DNA from: Bacteroidales bacterium
Lineage (GTDB): Bacteria; Bacteroidota; Bacteroidia; Bacteroidales; Marinilabiliaceae
Assembly: GCA_003249255.1 (NCBI GenBank)
Contig: QKJP01000031.1
Span: 124,001 to 188,000 of the forward strand
Length of the DNA stretch: 64,000 bases
Reading direction: 5' to 3'
Numbering within the stretch: the stretch's first letter is position 1; every line of letters begins with the position of its first letter. Shown here in pieces: positions 1-7,872 of the stretch. The notes below the pieces were generated by a model. That model was not told the origin of the DNA and did no database searches. It worked only from the letters and a program-made list of their open reading frames with translations. The translations under genes were made by a program, and so were the position numbers.

Positions 1-2999
1 ATTTCTAAGGTGGGCTCGGTATGACCAATTTCTACGTATCCATCACCACTCCAGCGAAACCAGTTGTAGCTTGCTATATCAATATCATTACCTTTATTGG
101 CATCAAAAACAAAAACCTCACCTTCACAACCAAAAGCACTACTAATGGGATCAAAGAGAGGCTCATAAGCCACATTAACTTCCATCTCATCCTGTGCAGT
201 GCATCCATTCGCATTAGCTACTTGCAAAGCCACATTACCCTCAAACTCTCCACTGATTTGATGACTTGAAAAACTTCCATTCGAAGTAGTCCAGGTATAA
301 GAAATTACGTCATCACTTAAAAAAGCAGGCACTATGGTGATGCTATTTGCGTCGCAGACAAAAGGCGGATCAGGAGGTAAAATAACATCAGGCAAAGCAT
401 TGACGATAATTGGAATATTTGATAACATACTCACACAACCTAAGGCATCCGTAACCTCAAGATCAACAGAGGCATTAACCGGCACATTGGTATCAACCAC
501 AGGGTACTCTTCATCAGTTGCCGATAAATATGCATTACCACCTCCAAGCCACTGAAATTGGAAAGGCCGGGCATTTCCATTAACAACAGGAGATAATGTT
601 AATACCTCCCCCTGACAAACAGCAGGTGCATCAACACTTTGAACAAGCGGATTAGGATTAATAAACACCTCTGTTTTTGATATTCCTATACATCCCAAAG
701 CATCGGTAACCCGATAAACTAAGGCATGACCGTTAGAATTCACTTGATCAGTATTAACTATGGGATTCTGAACATTTACATCATCTAAAATACCATTCAC
801 ATCTACCCACTCATGTATAAAAGCAGGAGTCCCGCCATTGATAAGCGGATTAAGCTGCAACTGCGCACCTTCACAACGTGTTGTTTGATCGATAGAAATA
901 ACAGGTGCAGGATTAGAATTAATTAACAGCTCCATGTTCTCGAAACGACCTATACATCCAAATTCATCCTCAACCTCAAGACCTAAACGATAAGGAATGG
1001 TATTAGAAATTGCAGTACCATTTAACTGAGCATCTAAAACATCTGTACGGCTTAATAAAAGGCTTGCATCCCCAAGCCACGTAACCCGATCATAGACATG
1101 AGTAGCACCATCTATCACATCAGAAGAAATAGTTCGTGTATCTTGAGAACAGGCCATTTGATTGGTTAAGACTACTTTTGGGTTTTCATAAACGTGAACC
1201 ACAATATCGTCCATGGAGCCCACACACCCATTTCCATCGCTAAGAGAAAAACTTAACAAATAAGGTGTACCAACTACACCGGGCTCTGTTTCTGTTGGAA
1301 TAAGATTTGTTTCGATCTGAGGATTAAGGATATTTGTGGATTGCAAAACGGATGGCACATTGGTATCTACCCAAGTAAAACCACTATAGGTACCTGGACC
1401 AGTTCCTCCTAAAACCTGAGGTTGCAACTGAAGACTTTGCCCTTCACAGACATATTGAGGTGCTAAAGAAATAGTAGGTTTCTCATTTACAGTAATATTT
1501 ATTGGCCCGGTGCCACCGGTACAGCCGGTTCCAACCTCTTCTACATAAAGTTCAACCGAATACACATCATCCTCGCTGGTATCAAAGGTAGGTTGAAGAA
1601 TGTTAACATCGCTCAACTTCTGCATGGGATCAGCCCATCGATAGGTCAAGTTCCTTGTCCCTATTTCAGGTTGTAAAACATAAGGCTCTCCCTGACAAAC
1701 AGGATCATTAGCCATGGGAATATTAATTCGCGCTTCGATATCCACCGTAATAACAGAATCGATGGAACATCCATTGGCATCGGTAATATTTAAACCGATG
1801 AAATAGGTTCCAAAAGTGGTCGTACTAATAGACTGAACTGCAACATTATCACCTGGATTAGATAAAATACCATGGGTAGAGGCCTTACTTCCCCACTTGC
1901 CGGCATCATTGGAATCTATCCAGCTATACACAGGTGTATTACCGGTTGGAGACGCCCCCCCAATGTCTAAAGTGGCTCCAACACAAGTGGTAACATCTTG
2001 AATTAAGGGAGTTGGTCTTGGATTTACTACAATTTCATATTGTTGTTTTTTTACCGGTACGAACAGCAAATCATCTATGGCAAAATCATTTCCTAAATTA
2101 AAAGTGTTTTTATTCACAATTTCTACACTAACCGGACCAGAAGTAGTTCCGGAATTCCAGACTGTATGATACTGATACCAACCACCTATACCTACGTCGA
2201 CATCTTTTAATTCATAAGCTCCGGTTGCTTCATTATATACGCTCACATTCTTCTTTACACCAACTACATGACCCTCGAAATAACCAGCGTCCTGACTATT
2301 AATTCGAAACTGCATTTGAAAAGGACTATACTTTTCTTTGTGTATGTTTGCAAACCACCCGGCAAGTACATAATCGGTACCCGGAGTAACATTAACTGTG
2401 GTGGAGAAAACGGTAACATTTGCCTTATTATTTCCATCGGCATAGAACATTTCGGTTCCACCGGCAGATCGATGCGGAATATCATCATACCATGCATCTT
2501 TATATACCTCAGTAGATGGCTTTGTAGCATCTACTAAGTTCAAATCACCGGGAAACATATTTTCAGGTGAGGTTCCAATTCCGTATGTACCCGGACCACG
2601 GCCTAAGGCTGGATTAGTAATTGTGGGATCATAATCAGGCAGGTATTGATAAGCAGAAAAACCGGCTTGCTTTTCAGCATCTGACATTCCTTCAAACCCA
2701 GGATTTGGTATTAAATTTCCAGCAGATGCATCCACATAAGTCACCGTATAGGTCGTTGTTTGGGTTGGTGATACACTTGGAGCAACATCTGGAACAGGCA
2801 CACCTGTAGCAGCATCAAGTTTGGTTAAAAGATTCCCATCATTATCCCGCCATTCAACAGTTTCACCAGTAATGGATGGTAAAGCTACAGCAGGATCGCC
2901 TTCGCAAATCGTAGCATAAGGTTGAGCATAGCCATTTACGCTCAGTATGCTTACAAAAAACACAACACAACAATTCCTTAACAACTTACACATTCCCAT
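1..2999 (-). CDS. Large secreted PKD/Ig-like repeat protein, 3' end outside the window
   Basis: An open minus-strand frame runs without a stop from an ATG at 2999 to the left edge (999 codons visible). The first about 25 residues (MGMCKLLRNCCVVFF, ending near NGYAQ) form a signal peptide. Next comes an Ig-like opening (CEGDPAVALPSITG) and a carbohydrate-binding or jelly-roll-like stretch around 2050-2650, with the pattern GNDFAIDDLLF. Then about eight modules of 80-100 residues follow, each with a Cys-x-Gly opening after NPxP, a central Trp, and a closing DxxGC. Such Cys-pair PKD-like modules are known from gliding-associated and other T9SS-exported Bacteroidota adhesins. A sorting tail would lie outside the window, so export route is inference. 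No ligand can be named. The gene stands alone, with about 490 non-coding bases upstream. Confidence 0.85.
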   Translation of the reverse strand, partial: MGMCKLLRNCCVVFFVSILSVNGYAQPYATICEGDPAVALPSITGETVEWRDNDGNLLTKLDAATGVPVPDVAPSVSPTQTTTYTVTYVDASAGNLIPNPGFEGMSDAEKQAGFSAYQYLPDYDPTITNPALGRGPGTYGIGTSPENMFPGDLNLVDATKPSTEVYKDAWYDDIPHRSAGGTEMFYADGNNKANVTVFSTTVNVTPGTDYVLAGWFANIHKEKYSPFQMQFRINSQDAGYFEGHVVGVKKNVSVYNEATGAYELKDVDVGIGGWYQYHTVWNSGTTSGPVSVEIVNKNTFNLGNDFAIDDLLFVPVKKQQYEIVVNPRPTPLIQDVTTCVGATLDIGGASPTGNTPVYSWIDSNDAGKWGSKASTHGILSNPGDNVAVQSISTTTFGTYFIGLNITDANGCSIDSVITVDIEARINIPMANDPVCQGEPYVLQPEIGTRNLTYRWADPMQKLSDVNILQPTFDTSEDDVYSVELYVEEVGTGCTGGTGPINITVNEKPTISLAPQYVCEGQSLQLQPQVLGGTGPGTYSGFTWVDTNVPSVLQSTNILNPQIETNLIPTETEPGVVGTPYLLSFSLSDGNGCVGSMDDIVVHVYENPKVVLTNQMACSQDTRTISSDVIDGATHVYDRVTWLGDASLLLSRTDVLDAQLNGTAISNTIPYRLGLEVEDEFGCIGRFENMELLINSNPAPVISIDQTTRCEGAQLQLNPLINGGTPAFIHEWVDVNGILDDVNVQNPIVNTDQVNSNGHALVYRVTDALGCIGISKTEVFINPNPLVQSVDAPAVCQGEVLTLSPVVNGNARPFQFQWLGGGNAYLSATDEEYPVVDTNVPVNASVDLEVTDALGCVSMLSNIPIIVNALPDVILPPDPPFVCDANSITIVPAFLSDDVISYTWTTSNGSFSSHQISGEFEGNVALQVANANGCTAQDEMEVNVAYEPLFDPISSAFGCEGEVFVFDANKGNDIDIASYNWFRWSGDGYVEIGHTEPTLE

Positions 3000-3490
3000 T
3001 TTACAAATTTTCCCCTTTTTATTTAATCAATAGATCTTTAAACAATTGACATTAATATCTTCACAAGCAGTAGGAAAAAAATAACTACCATACGCTATGA
3101 ACATCCAATAAAATGCAAAGCCTTCAGAATCTATTAAAATAATCAAACCCTAAACATAGCCTATTTTCCTACAAAGCCTATTTTGGTTGACACAAACATA
3201 ACACTCATACCCAAAAGCCTAATCTACCATAATTTGCTTACAGCCGAAAAACAACAGCTTAAGCAAAAGACTAATTATCTTTTTAATCAGAGACCTTTCG
3301 ACATCAACGACACAGTGCTATTACCCCAATAACTTATTACACTGCAAAATTGACTACATATCCGGCACCAACAATCCTATTTAAATACTTGCTGTAAATT
3401 ACGCTTCAGATTAATTTTAGTTTCAATTTTGTAAAAACAAAAAAACCCGCCCGTTTAAAACGGACGAGTTTTGGTATGGTAATTATTGAA
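3000..3490. other. Intergenic region, 491 bases
   Basis: AT-rich spacer between the adhesin gene start (2999) and the lipoprotein gene end (3491). I see no coding frame with a plausible protein. It holds one clear terminator near its right end (listed separately) and must contain the adhesin promoter, but I could not find a convincing TAnnTTTG box close to 2999. Confidence 0.6.
3432..3472 (-). terminator. Rho-independent terminator of the lipoprotein gene
   Basis: Read on the minus strand, the arms AAACTCGTCCG and CGGGCGGGTTT pair almost without break (two G-T pairs) around a short TTTTAAA-type loop. A run of seven T follows. It lies about 20 bases past the stop at 3491, the expected place for the end of that transcript. 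Confidence 0.85.
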
Positions 3491-3991
3491 CTATTTTTTC
3501 ATTACAATAGTTGTTGTAGTGACGGTTTCTCTTTCTTTTAAATCGCCATCATGCAGAACCTTCCCTTTTTGGACTAATTCAATCTCCAATGCACTTCCAG
3601 ACAAATTGTTTACCTGGTAAATAAGCTCATTATTAACAGACTTTGATAAAATCAATCTCTCATCGTAATCAACTAAGCGCCAAGTACCTGATTCATTCAC
3701 TTTGGCATTTGCATTAAACAATTCACCGGAGTAATTTTTGTTTTCATTAAATTCATAAAAGCCCGCCATGATTCTTTCTGTCTGAAATGCGTTATCTAAG
3801 CGCTCACTTTCGGTGTAAGACTTTTTTAAAACTTCTCTTAAATAAACATCATAGTCTTTTCCATCAACGTCGAAGTCAATTTGCATATTTACGATTTCCC
3901 ACTTCCCAATTAACTCATTTACCTCTTCTTCTTCTGAACAACTCACAAAAAACAAGGCCACTGCCACCAAAATAACCAACTGCTTAAACAT
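3491..3991 (-). CDS. Lipocalin-like lipoprotein
   Basis: A 166-residue protein from the ATG at 3991: signal MFKQLVILVAVALFF followed by the lipobox VSC-S and an acidic EEEE stretch, which in Bacteroidota is often a surface-export signal for lipoproteins. The mature part begins LIGKWEIVNMQID and later has SGTWRLVDYDERL, the pattern of lipocalin-like (Lipocalin_4/5 type) small lipoproteins. The frame stays open upstream to 4099, but a TATCTTTG promoter box at 4082-4089 falls inside that extension and the extension has no signal character, so 3991 is chosen. It is monocistronic, with its own promoter and terminator. The function beyond envelope location is unknown. Confidence 0.75.
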   Translation of the reverse strand: MFKQLVILVAVALFFVSCSEEEEVNELIGKWEIVNMQIDFDVDGKDYDVYLREVLKKSYTESERLDNAFQTERIMAGFYEFNENKNYSGELFNANAKVNESGTWRLVDYDERLILSKSVNNELIYQVNNLSGSALEIELVQKGKVLHDGDLKERETVTTTTIVMKK

Positions 3992-4081
3992 ACTATTAAC
4001 TAGACGATAAAAATTCAACATTAAAACTATCCTTTTATCATTCAACACCATGCCAACCCATAGAATACATAATATGACAGA

Positions 4082-4089
4082 CAAAGATA
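4082..4089 (-). promoter_or_regulatory. Bacteroidota -7 box for the lipoprotein gene
   Basis: The minus strand reads TATCTTTG, an exact TAnnTTTG. A TTG lies 17 bases upstream, slightly closer than the usual 19-21. The box is about 90 bases ahead of the ATG at 3991. The remaining spacer from 4090 to 4375 shows no gene. Confidence 0.5.
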
Positions 4090-4375
4090 TAAAAGTCATT
4101 GAAACACAATACTCTTGAATTAGAATTTTGTTTCAAAAAAGATGAGTATTAAATACACAACTAATTAACACTCCCAACAAATTCTAGTTTTAGTTCATAT
4201 ACCATATCAGTTGCTATAAATACATTTGTATTTTTATTTGTAAAAAAGTAATCGGTTGTAGTGAGCGCATTCTCACTTTCTCGACCTACAAATCAGCGAT
4301 CGACCATAAATCGCACCGGTTTAACAAAATATTTAGAGTAACAGAAAACAAACTTATTTCTTTCAGTCTAAAAGT

Positions 4376-6040
4376 CTACAAGTTCTTCCCATACTCATAC
4401 CCCCGCTCCTTCACAATCCTCTCAACGACATCCATGGTATACTTACCACCGGATTTCACTTTTAGGTGCGCCGGGAAGTAGTCGTAAACATTAAAGAAAT
4501 TGCGCACCGTAGTTGGTGATGAAAACACCACCCCGTAGAACTCATCTAAATTATGACGGGAGACATTCTCAGGCTGAATCGTCTCATAAATAGAGAACAT
4601 ATCAATTTTATTACCCAATTCTTTCAAGCCTTGCGGCAAACGCTGTAAGCCAGATGTAGAACAAGGCACTAAAATACTTTCGTTGGTAATACCTTGCTCT
4701 TTAAACGATTTGATAAGACCGTCTGCCGAGCTGTTCTTAGCTTCGGGCTCTACGATAAGACCGTAAACCTTTAACATTTTTGACGTTGCCTCTCCAATAG
4801 AAGTCAGCTTTAAACGGTACAAAGCTCTGGCGTCTAATCCTACCTGATACAACAACTCGAATAGCTCACGAACCGCAAAGGGGGTTGAGAATAAGATACG
4901 ATCGTAACGGTTCAGATACTTAATGGTTTCTTCAATGCGGTTAGACATTTCCAGACTCTTAATGGCAATCATTGGATTGTGTACCACTTGACCTTGCTCT
5001 TTAAAATCCTCAATATCAGTTCCGGTATATAACCATTTACGCCCCATGGCATTAATATCGCGCGTAGCCGTATAACCAACAATCACTAAGGATGGAGCCG
5101 CTAATGTTTTTTCGGCAGTCACTAGTTCACCTAAGGTGTAACGCCTAATTTCCTGACTAGGCATTGATGCATAACGTACCGCAGCCACGGGTGTAGATGC
5201 CGGCCAACCTTCTTCTTGCAAACGCTCGGCCCACACTTTTTGCTGAGATGCCCCCATGTAAAACACCAAAGTATCTGCTTTGGGTAATTTATTATGAATG
5301 GCATCGTGCCCTAAAGTAAAAGCCACCGAAGTACTAATGCCTCGCGAGGTTAAAGGAATAACCCCTGCCGATGCAGCCGCTAATGCCGAAGTGATACCCG
5401 GTATAATCTCCGACTCCACAAAATGTCGACTTAAGTAATGAAACTCTTCACCTCCACGACCAAACACCAATGGATCGCCACCTTTTAAACGCACCACCAT
5501 TTTACCTTGCAATGCGGCTTGCAACAATAAGTCGTTAATTACTTCTTGCTTGGCACTGTGCTGTCCCTTGCGCTTTCCTACATAATGCTTTTCGCCGGCG
5601 AACTGATCTAAGAAACTGGCATCTAATAAATCATCGTAAAAAATAATATCGGCCTGGTGCAATAACTTCTCTGTTTTTAAAGTCAGCAACTCAGGATTAC
5701 CGGGACCAAAACCGGCAATGTAAACTTTTCCATAAGCATTACGCTTATCGCTAAACTCCAATATACTATGGTCTAATTTCTTTTCTAACGATGCAACAAT
5801 CACCACCGGTTGGTTTGTTCCGGCAAGCACTCCAACCACATCTAAGGTTTCAGGCCGTGGGTAAACCAACTGATCTTGGTTAATTAAGACATAATCGGCT
5901 TCTTTATTTAGAAGAGTCATTAACTGCTCTTCTTTTAAAAGCTCTTGTATCACCTGATTTTCCCAATTAACATTCTCCTCTTTAACCAAAAGAGAATTTA
6001 CTTTATCTGAAACAAAACTGACAATTCTAATACTACTCAT
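4376..6040 (-). CDS. cobA-hemD: Uroporphyrinogen-III C-methyltransferase / uroporphyrinogen-III synthase fusion (siroheme synthesis)
   Basis: A 554-residue bifunctional enzyme. Residues about 103-335 are a CobA/SumT methyltransferase: VYIAGFGPGNPELLTLK, then VVRLKGGDPLVFGRGGEE (SAM-binding GGDP), and IPGITSALAAASAGVIPLT. It adds two methyls to uroporphyrinogen III on the way to siroheme. Residues about 335-550 look like a HemD uroporphyrinogen-III synthase (RILFSTPFAVRELFELL, ILVPCSTSGLQRLPQGL, VVFSSPTTVRNFFN). The first about 100 residues are extra and weakly resemble the first lobe of HemC. Siroheme is the cofactor of the sulfite reductase encoded just upstream, so the gene fits its setting. 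No precorrin-2 dehydrogenase/ferrochelatase is visible here. Confidence 0.9.
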   Translation of the reverse strand: MSSIRIVSFVSDKVNSLLVKEENVNWENQVIQELLKEEQLMTLLNKEADYVLINQDQLVYPRPETLDVVGVLAGTNQPVVIVASLEKKLDHSILEFSDKRNAYGKVYIAGFGPGNPELLTLKTEKLLHQADIIFYDDLLDASFLDQFAGEKHYVGKRKGQHSAKQEVINDLLLQAALQGKMVVRLKGGDPLVFGRGGEEFHYLSRHFVESEIIPGITSALAAASAGVIPLTSRGISTSVAFTLGHDAIHNKLPKADTLVFYMGASQQKVWAERLQEEGWPASTPVAAVRYASMPSQEIRRYTLGELVTAEKTLAAPSLVIVGYTATRDINAMGRKWLYTGTDIEDFKEQGQVVHNPMIAIKSLEMSNRIEETIKYLNRYDRILFSTPFAVRELFELLYQVGLDARALYRLKLTSIGEATSKMLKVYGLIVEPEAKNSSADGLIKSFKEQGITNESILVPCSTSGLQRLPQGLKELGNKIDMFSIYETIQPENVSRHNLDEFYGVVFSSPTTVRNFFNVYDYFPAHLKVKSGGKYTMDVVERIVKERGYEYGKNL

Positions 6041-6177
6041 TATTATACGATGTTGGAGTTTGATGATCCTTTGAAACTGCGCACAAAACTAAGGGAATAG
6101 TTTGGAATATCATTTAGTTTTGTTGGCAAAGAACCGTTGTTAAATTTGCATTTATACTAGCCATGGGTTAAAATACA

Positions 6178-6196
6178 AAAAGACAATTGCGTTTTA
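6178..6196. repeat. 19-bp direct repeat, copy 1 (3' side of fic)
   Basis: AAAAGACAATTGCGTTTTA, identical to 7370-7388. This copy includes the stop codon of the fic frame (6194-6196), the other lies ahead of its start, so the pair brackets the fic unit. Confidence 0.8.
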
Positions 6197-7222
6197 AACA
6201 ACAACTTTCCAATACCCGGTTTTATCGCTTCCTACCCGCTCTATCTTACCACTCTTTTTAAGTTCTTTCAGCTTTCGTTTTGCTGTACTTAAACTCATTT
6301 GTAAGCGTTGACTAATTTGAGCAGCAGTAATATGATTGTCCTGTTTTATCAAATCAAATACAGTGTCATTTTTTGATTTTACAGTGTCATTTTTCGATTT
6401 TACAGTATCAAAATATTGAAGATGCATTTCTCTGTTCTTCAAGATATGATTCGTGCCAAGTAATAGATTTGAAAGGAAGTTAAGCAGATATTTTTCCGTC
6501 TTATAGATACCTTTGGAAAGATCCTCAAAATTTGCTCGTACTAATGCATTTCGAAAATACCATGAATGCTTCTAAAACAATTCATTACTCACATCTTTAA
6601 AACCTAATTTACGAAGATACTTTATTAGAAAAATGGCTGTTGCCCTTGTGTTACCTTCTCCAAAAATATGAATTTGCCACAAATAGCTAATAAAATGTGC
6701 TATGTGCTCAATTACTTCTTGTTGACCTAAGCCCTTATAACTAAATTTACGTTCTTGTTCAAAATCATACTCTAATGTAGCCATTAAACTATCTGCACTA
6801 GCGTACAATACCGTATCTCCATTTAAAACCCATTCCTTTTTAGTAATGTTGTAATCTCGAACTTTACCTGCGTGCGAATAAATACCCTGAAACAACCTGC
6901 GATGTATCGCAAGGTATTCAGCCGGCGAGAAGGTAAAAGTTTGCTCACTCAAAACTTCAACTATACGAGCCGACACCTTATCCGCCTCCTCCGTTCGATT
7001 TTCAGTTTCCCTTGCCGGACTTTGAATGTAATAATTGTCTATTAACTGCTTTACCTCTTCAATAGAAATATTTCCTTCAATGTTTTGTTTTGCAGTTTCT
7101 ATTAGATAATCAGAAGGAGTTAGTCCATCAACCTGCTGCAAGCCAATAGCAGTTTTCCACACTTTCGCCTTTTCTACCTTATCGGGCTCTCCTTGCCGTA
7201 AATATTCTTCAAAATTATCCAT
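6194..7222 (-). pseudogene. Fic-family protein with C-terminal winged helix, interrupted by an in-frame TAG
   Basis: Coding from the ATG at 7222 gives a VbhA-like N-terminal segment (AKQNIEGN), then a Fic core with HIFGEGNTRAT, the loop that transfers AMP to a target hydroxyl. At 6572-6574 a single TAG stops it after 216 residues. The same frame continues immediately with the usual Fic continuation (YFRNALVRANF) and ends at 6194 with a winged helix (AAQISQRLQMSLSTAKRKL). No frameshift is present, so one substitution separates this from an intact protein of about 342 residues. A product of 216 residues keeps the Fic motif but loses the rest of the fold and the HTH. An internal ATG at 6442 could still give the 82-residue HTH part alone. 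It lies alone between sulfur genes and is bounded by a 19-bp direct repeat. Confidence 0.85.
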
Positions 7223-7369
7223 TCAATTATCTAAAATATTTAAAACTCAAAAATACACGTTTATTACCGAGTTATGCAAAAGCGAGATTAAAGTCTAGCG
7301 AAACAAGGACTATTAATCTACATCTGAGCTACAAACTGAAGCAATCAACAAACTAAGTCTTGAAAACAC

Positions 7370-7388
7370 AAAAGACAATTGCGTTTTA
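7370..7388. repeat. 19-bp direct repeat, copy 2 (5' side of fic)
   Basis: Identical to 6178-6196. This copy is also the left half of a hairpin (GACAATTG, loop 7382-7390, CAATTGCC). Confidence 0.8.
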
Positions 7389-7406
7389 TTCAATTGCCTT
7401 TTTATT
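7370..7406. terminator. Hairpin with T-tracts, probable terminator of the cysJI-DUF2061 transcript
   Basis: Arms GACAATTG (7374-7381) and CAATTGCC (7391-7398) pair with one mismatch. T-tracts occur on both strands (TTTTT on plus, TTTT on minus). It lies about 90 bases past the DUF2061 stop. Between it and 7493 is a stretch with several CTTCG and CTCCG words that could also fold. Confidence 0.45.
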
Positions 7407-7492
7407 CTTCTATCTAGAAAGATTAACCGTTCCTTCGGAGTCGCACTTTTAACTCCGAACTCCGTTCTTCGAGCTTCGTGCTTCGAACTATC

Positions 7493-7720
7493 CTAAATCT
7501 GATACTCGGGAGCTTGAGGCTCTTTGCCTAGTTTTATTTTATTCCAGATACGCTCATGGAAATAATACAATATTAACTTTGTAAACACCTCCACCACACT
7601 AATGGAGGCCGCCAAACCAATTTTACCCGTTACTAAGTAAGACACTATAAACGTATCAATGGTTCCCGTAAGGCGCCAGGAGATGGTTTTTAAGAGACTT
7701 CTATATGCTTTTTCTTTCAT
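7493..7720 (-). CDS. DUF2061 small membrane protein
   Basis: A 75-residue protein beginning MKEKAYRSLLKTISWRLTGT, the hallmark opening of DUF2061 (SWRxxGTxDT), with two hydrophobic helices (about 21-35 and 36-53) and a charged HERIW segment after them. The biochemical role of the family is not established. Its position directly after cysI, in a run of sulfate-assimilation genes, supports a link to inorganic sulfur, perhaps transport or membrane support, but this is inference. It follows cysI by 152 bases on the same strand. Confidence 0.8.
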   Translation of the reverse strand: MKEKAYRSLLKTISWRLTGTIDTFIVSYLVTGKIGLAASISVVEVFTKLILYYFHERIWNKIKLGKEPQAPEYQI

Positions 7721-7872
7721 GCTTGCTTGTTTAACCAGTTGTTTTAATCAATAATCTCAGGTTTTAAAATCTTTCGCTCCTACAGAGCTATCCTGATACC
7801 GAACTACACCCTAGGGCGATGCCCCAGGCTAATATCCATAAGACCTTCAGCCTTAACCTCAACGATCAAAGA

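Noticed and set aside
2264-2537. Two overlapping frames of about 88 codons on both strands
   Set aside because: Both lie inside the adhesin gene in other frames; the adhesin frame reads clearly through the region.
3992-4099. 36-codon N-terminal extension of the lipocalin-like lipoprotein
   Set aside because: It precedes the signal peptide and lipobox, and a TAnnTTTG promoter box lies within it.
7428-7492. Cluster of CTTCG and CTCCG words downstream of DUF2061
   Set aside because: Could be a folded repeat, but the units are irregular and I could not define a consensus; not called separately.
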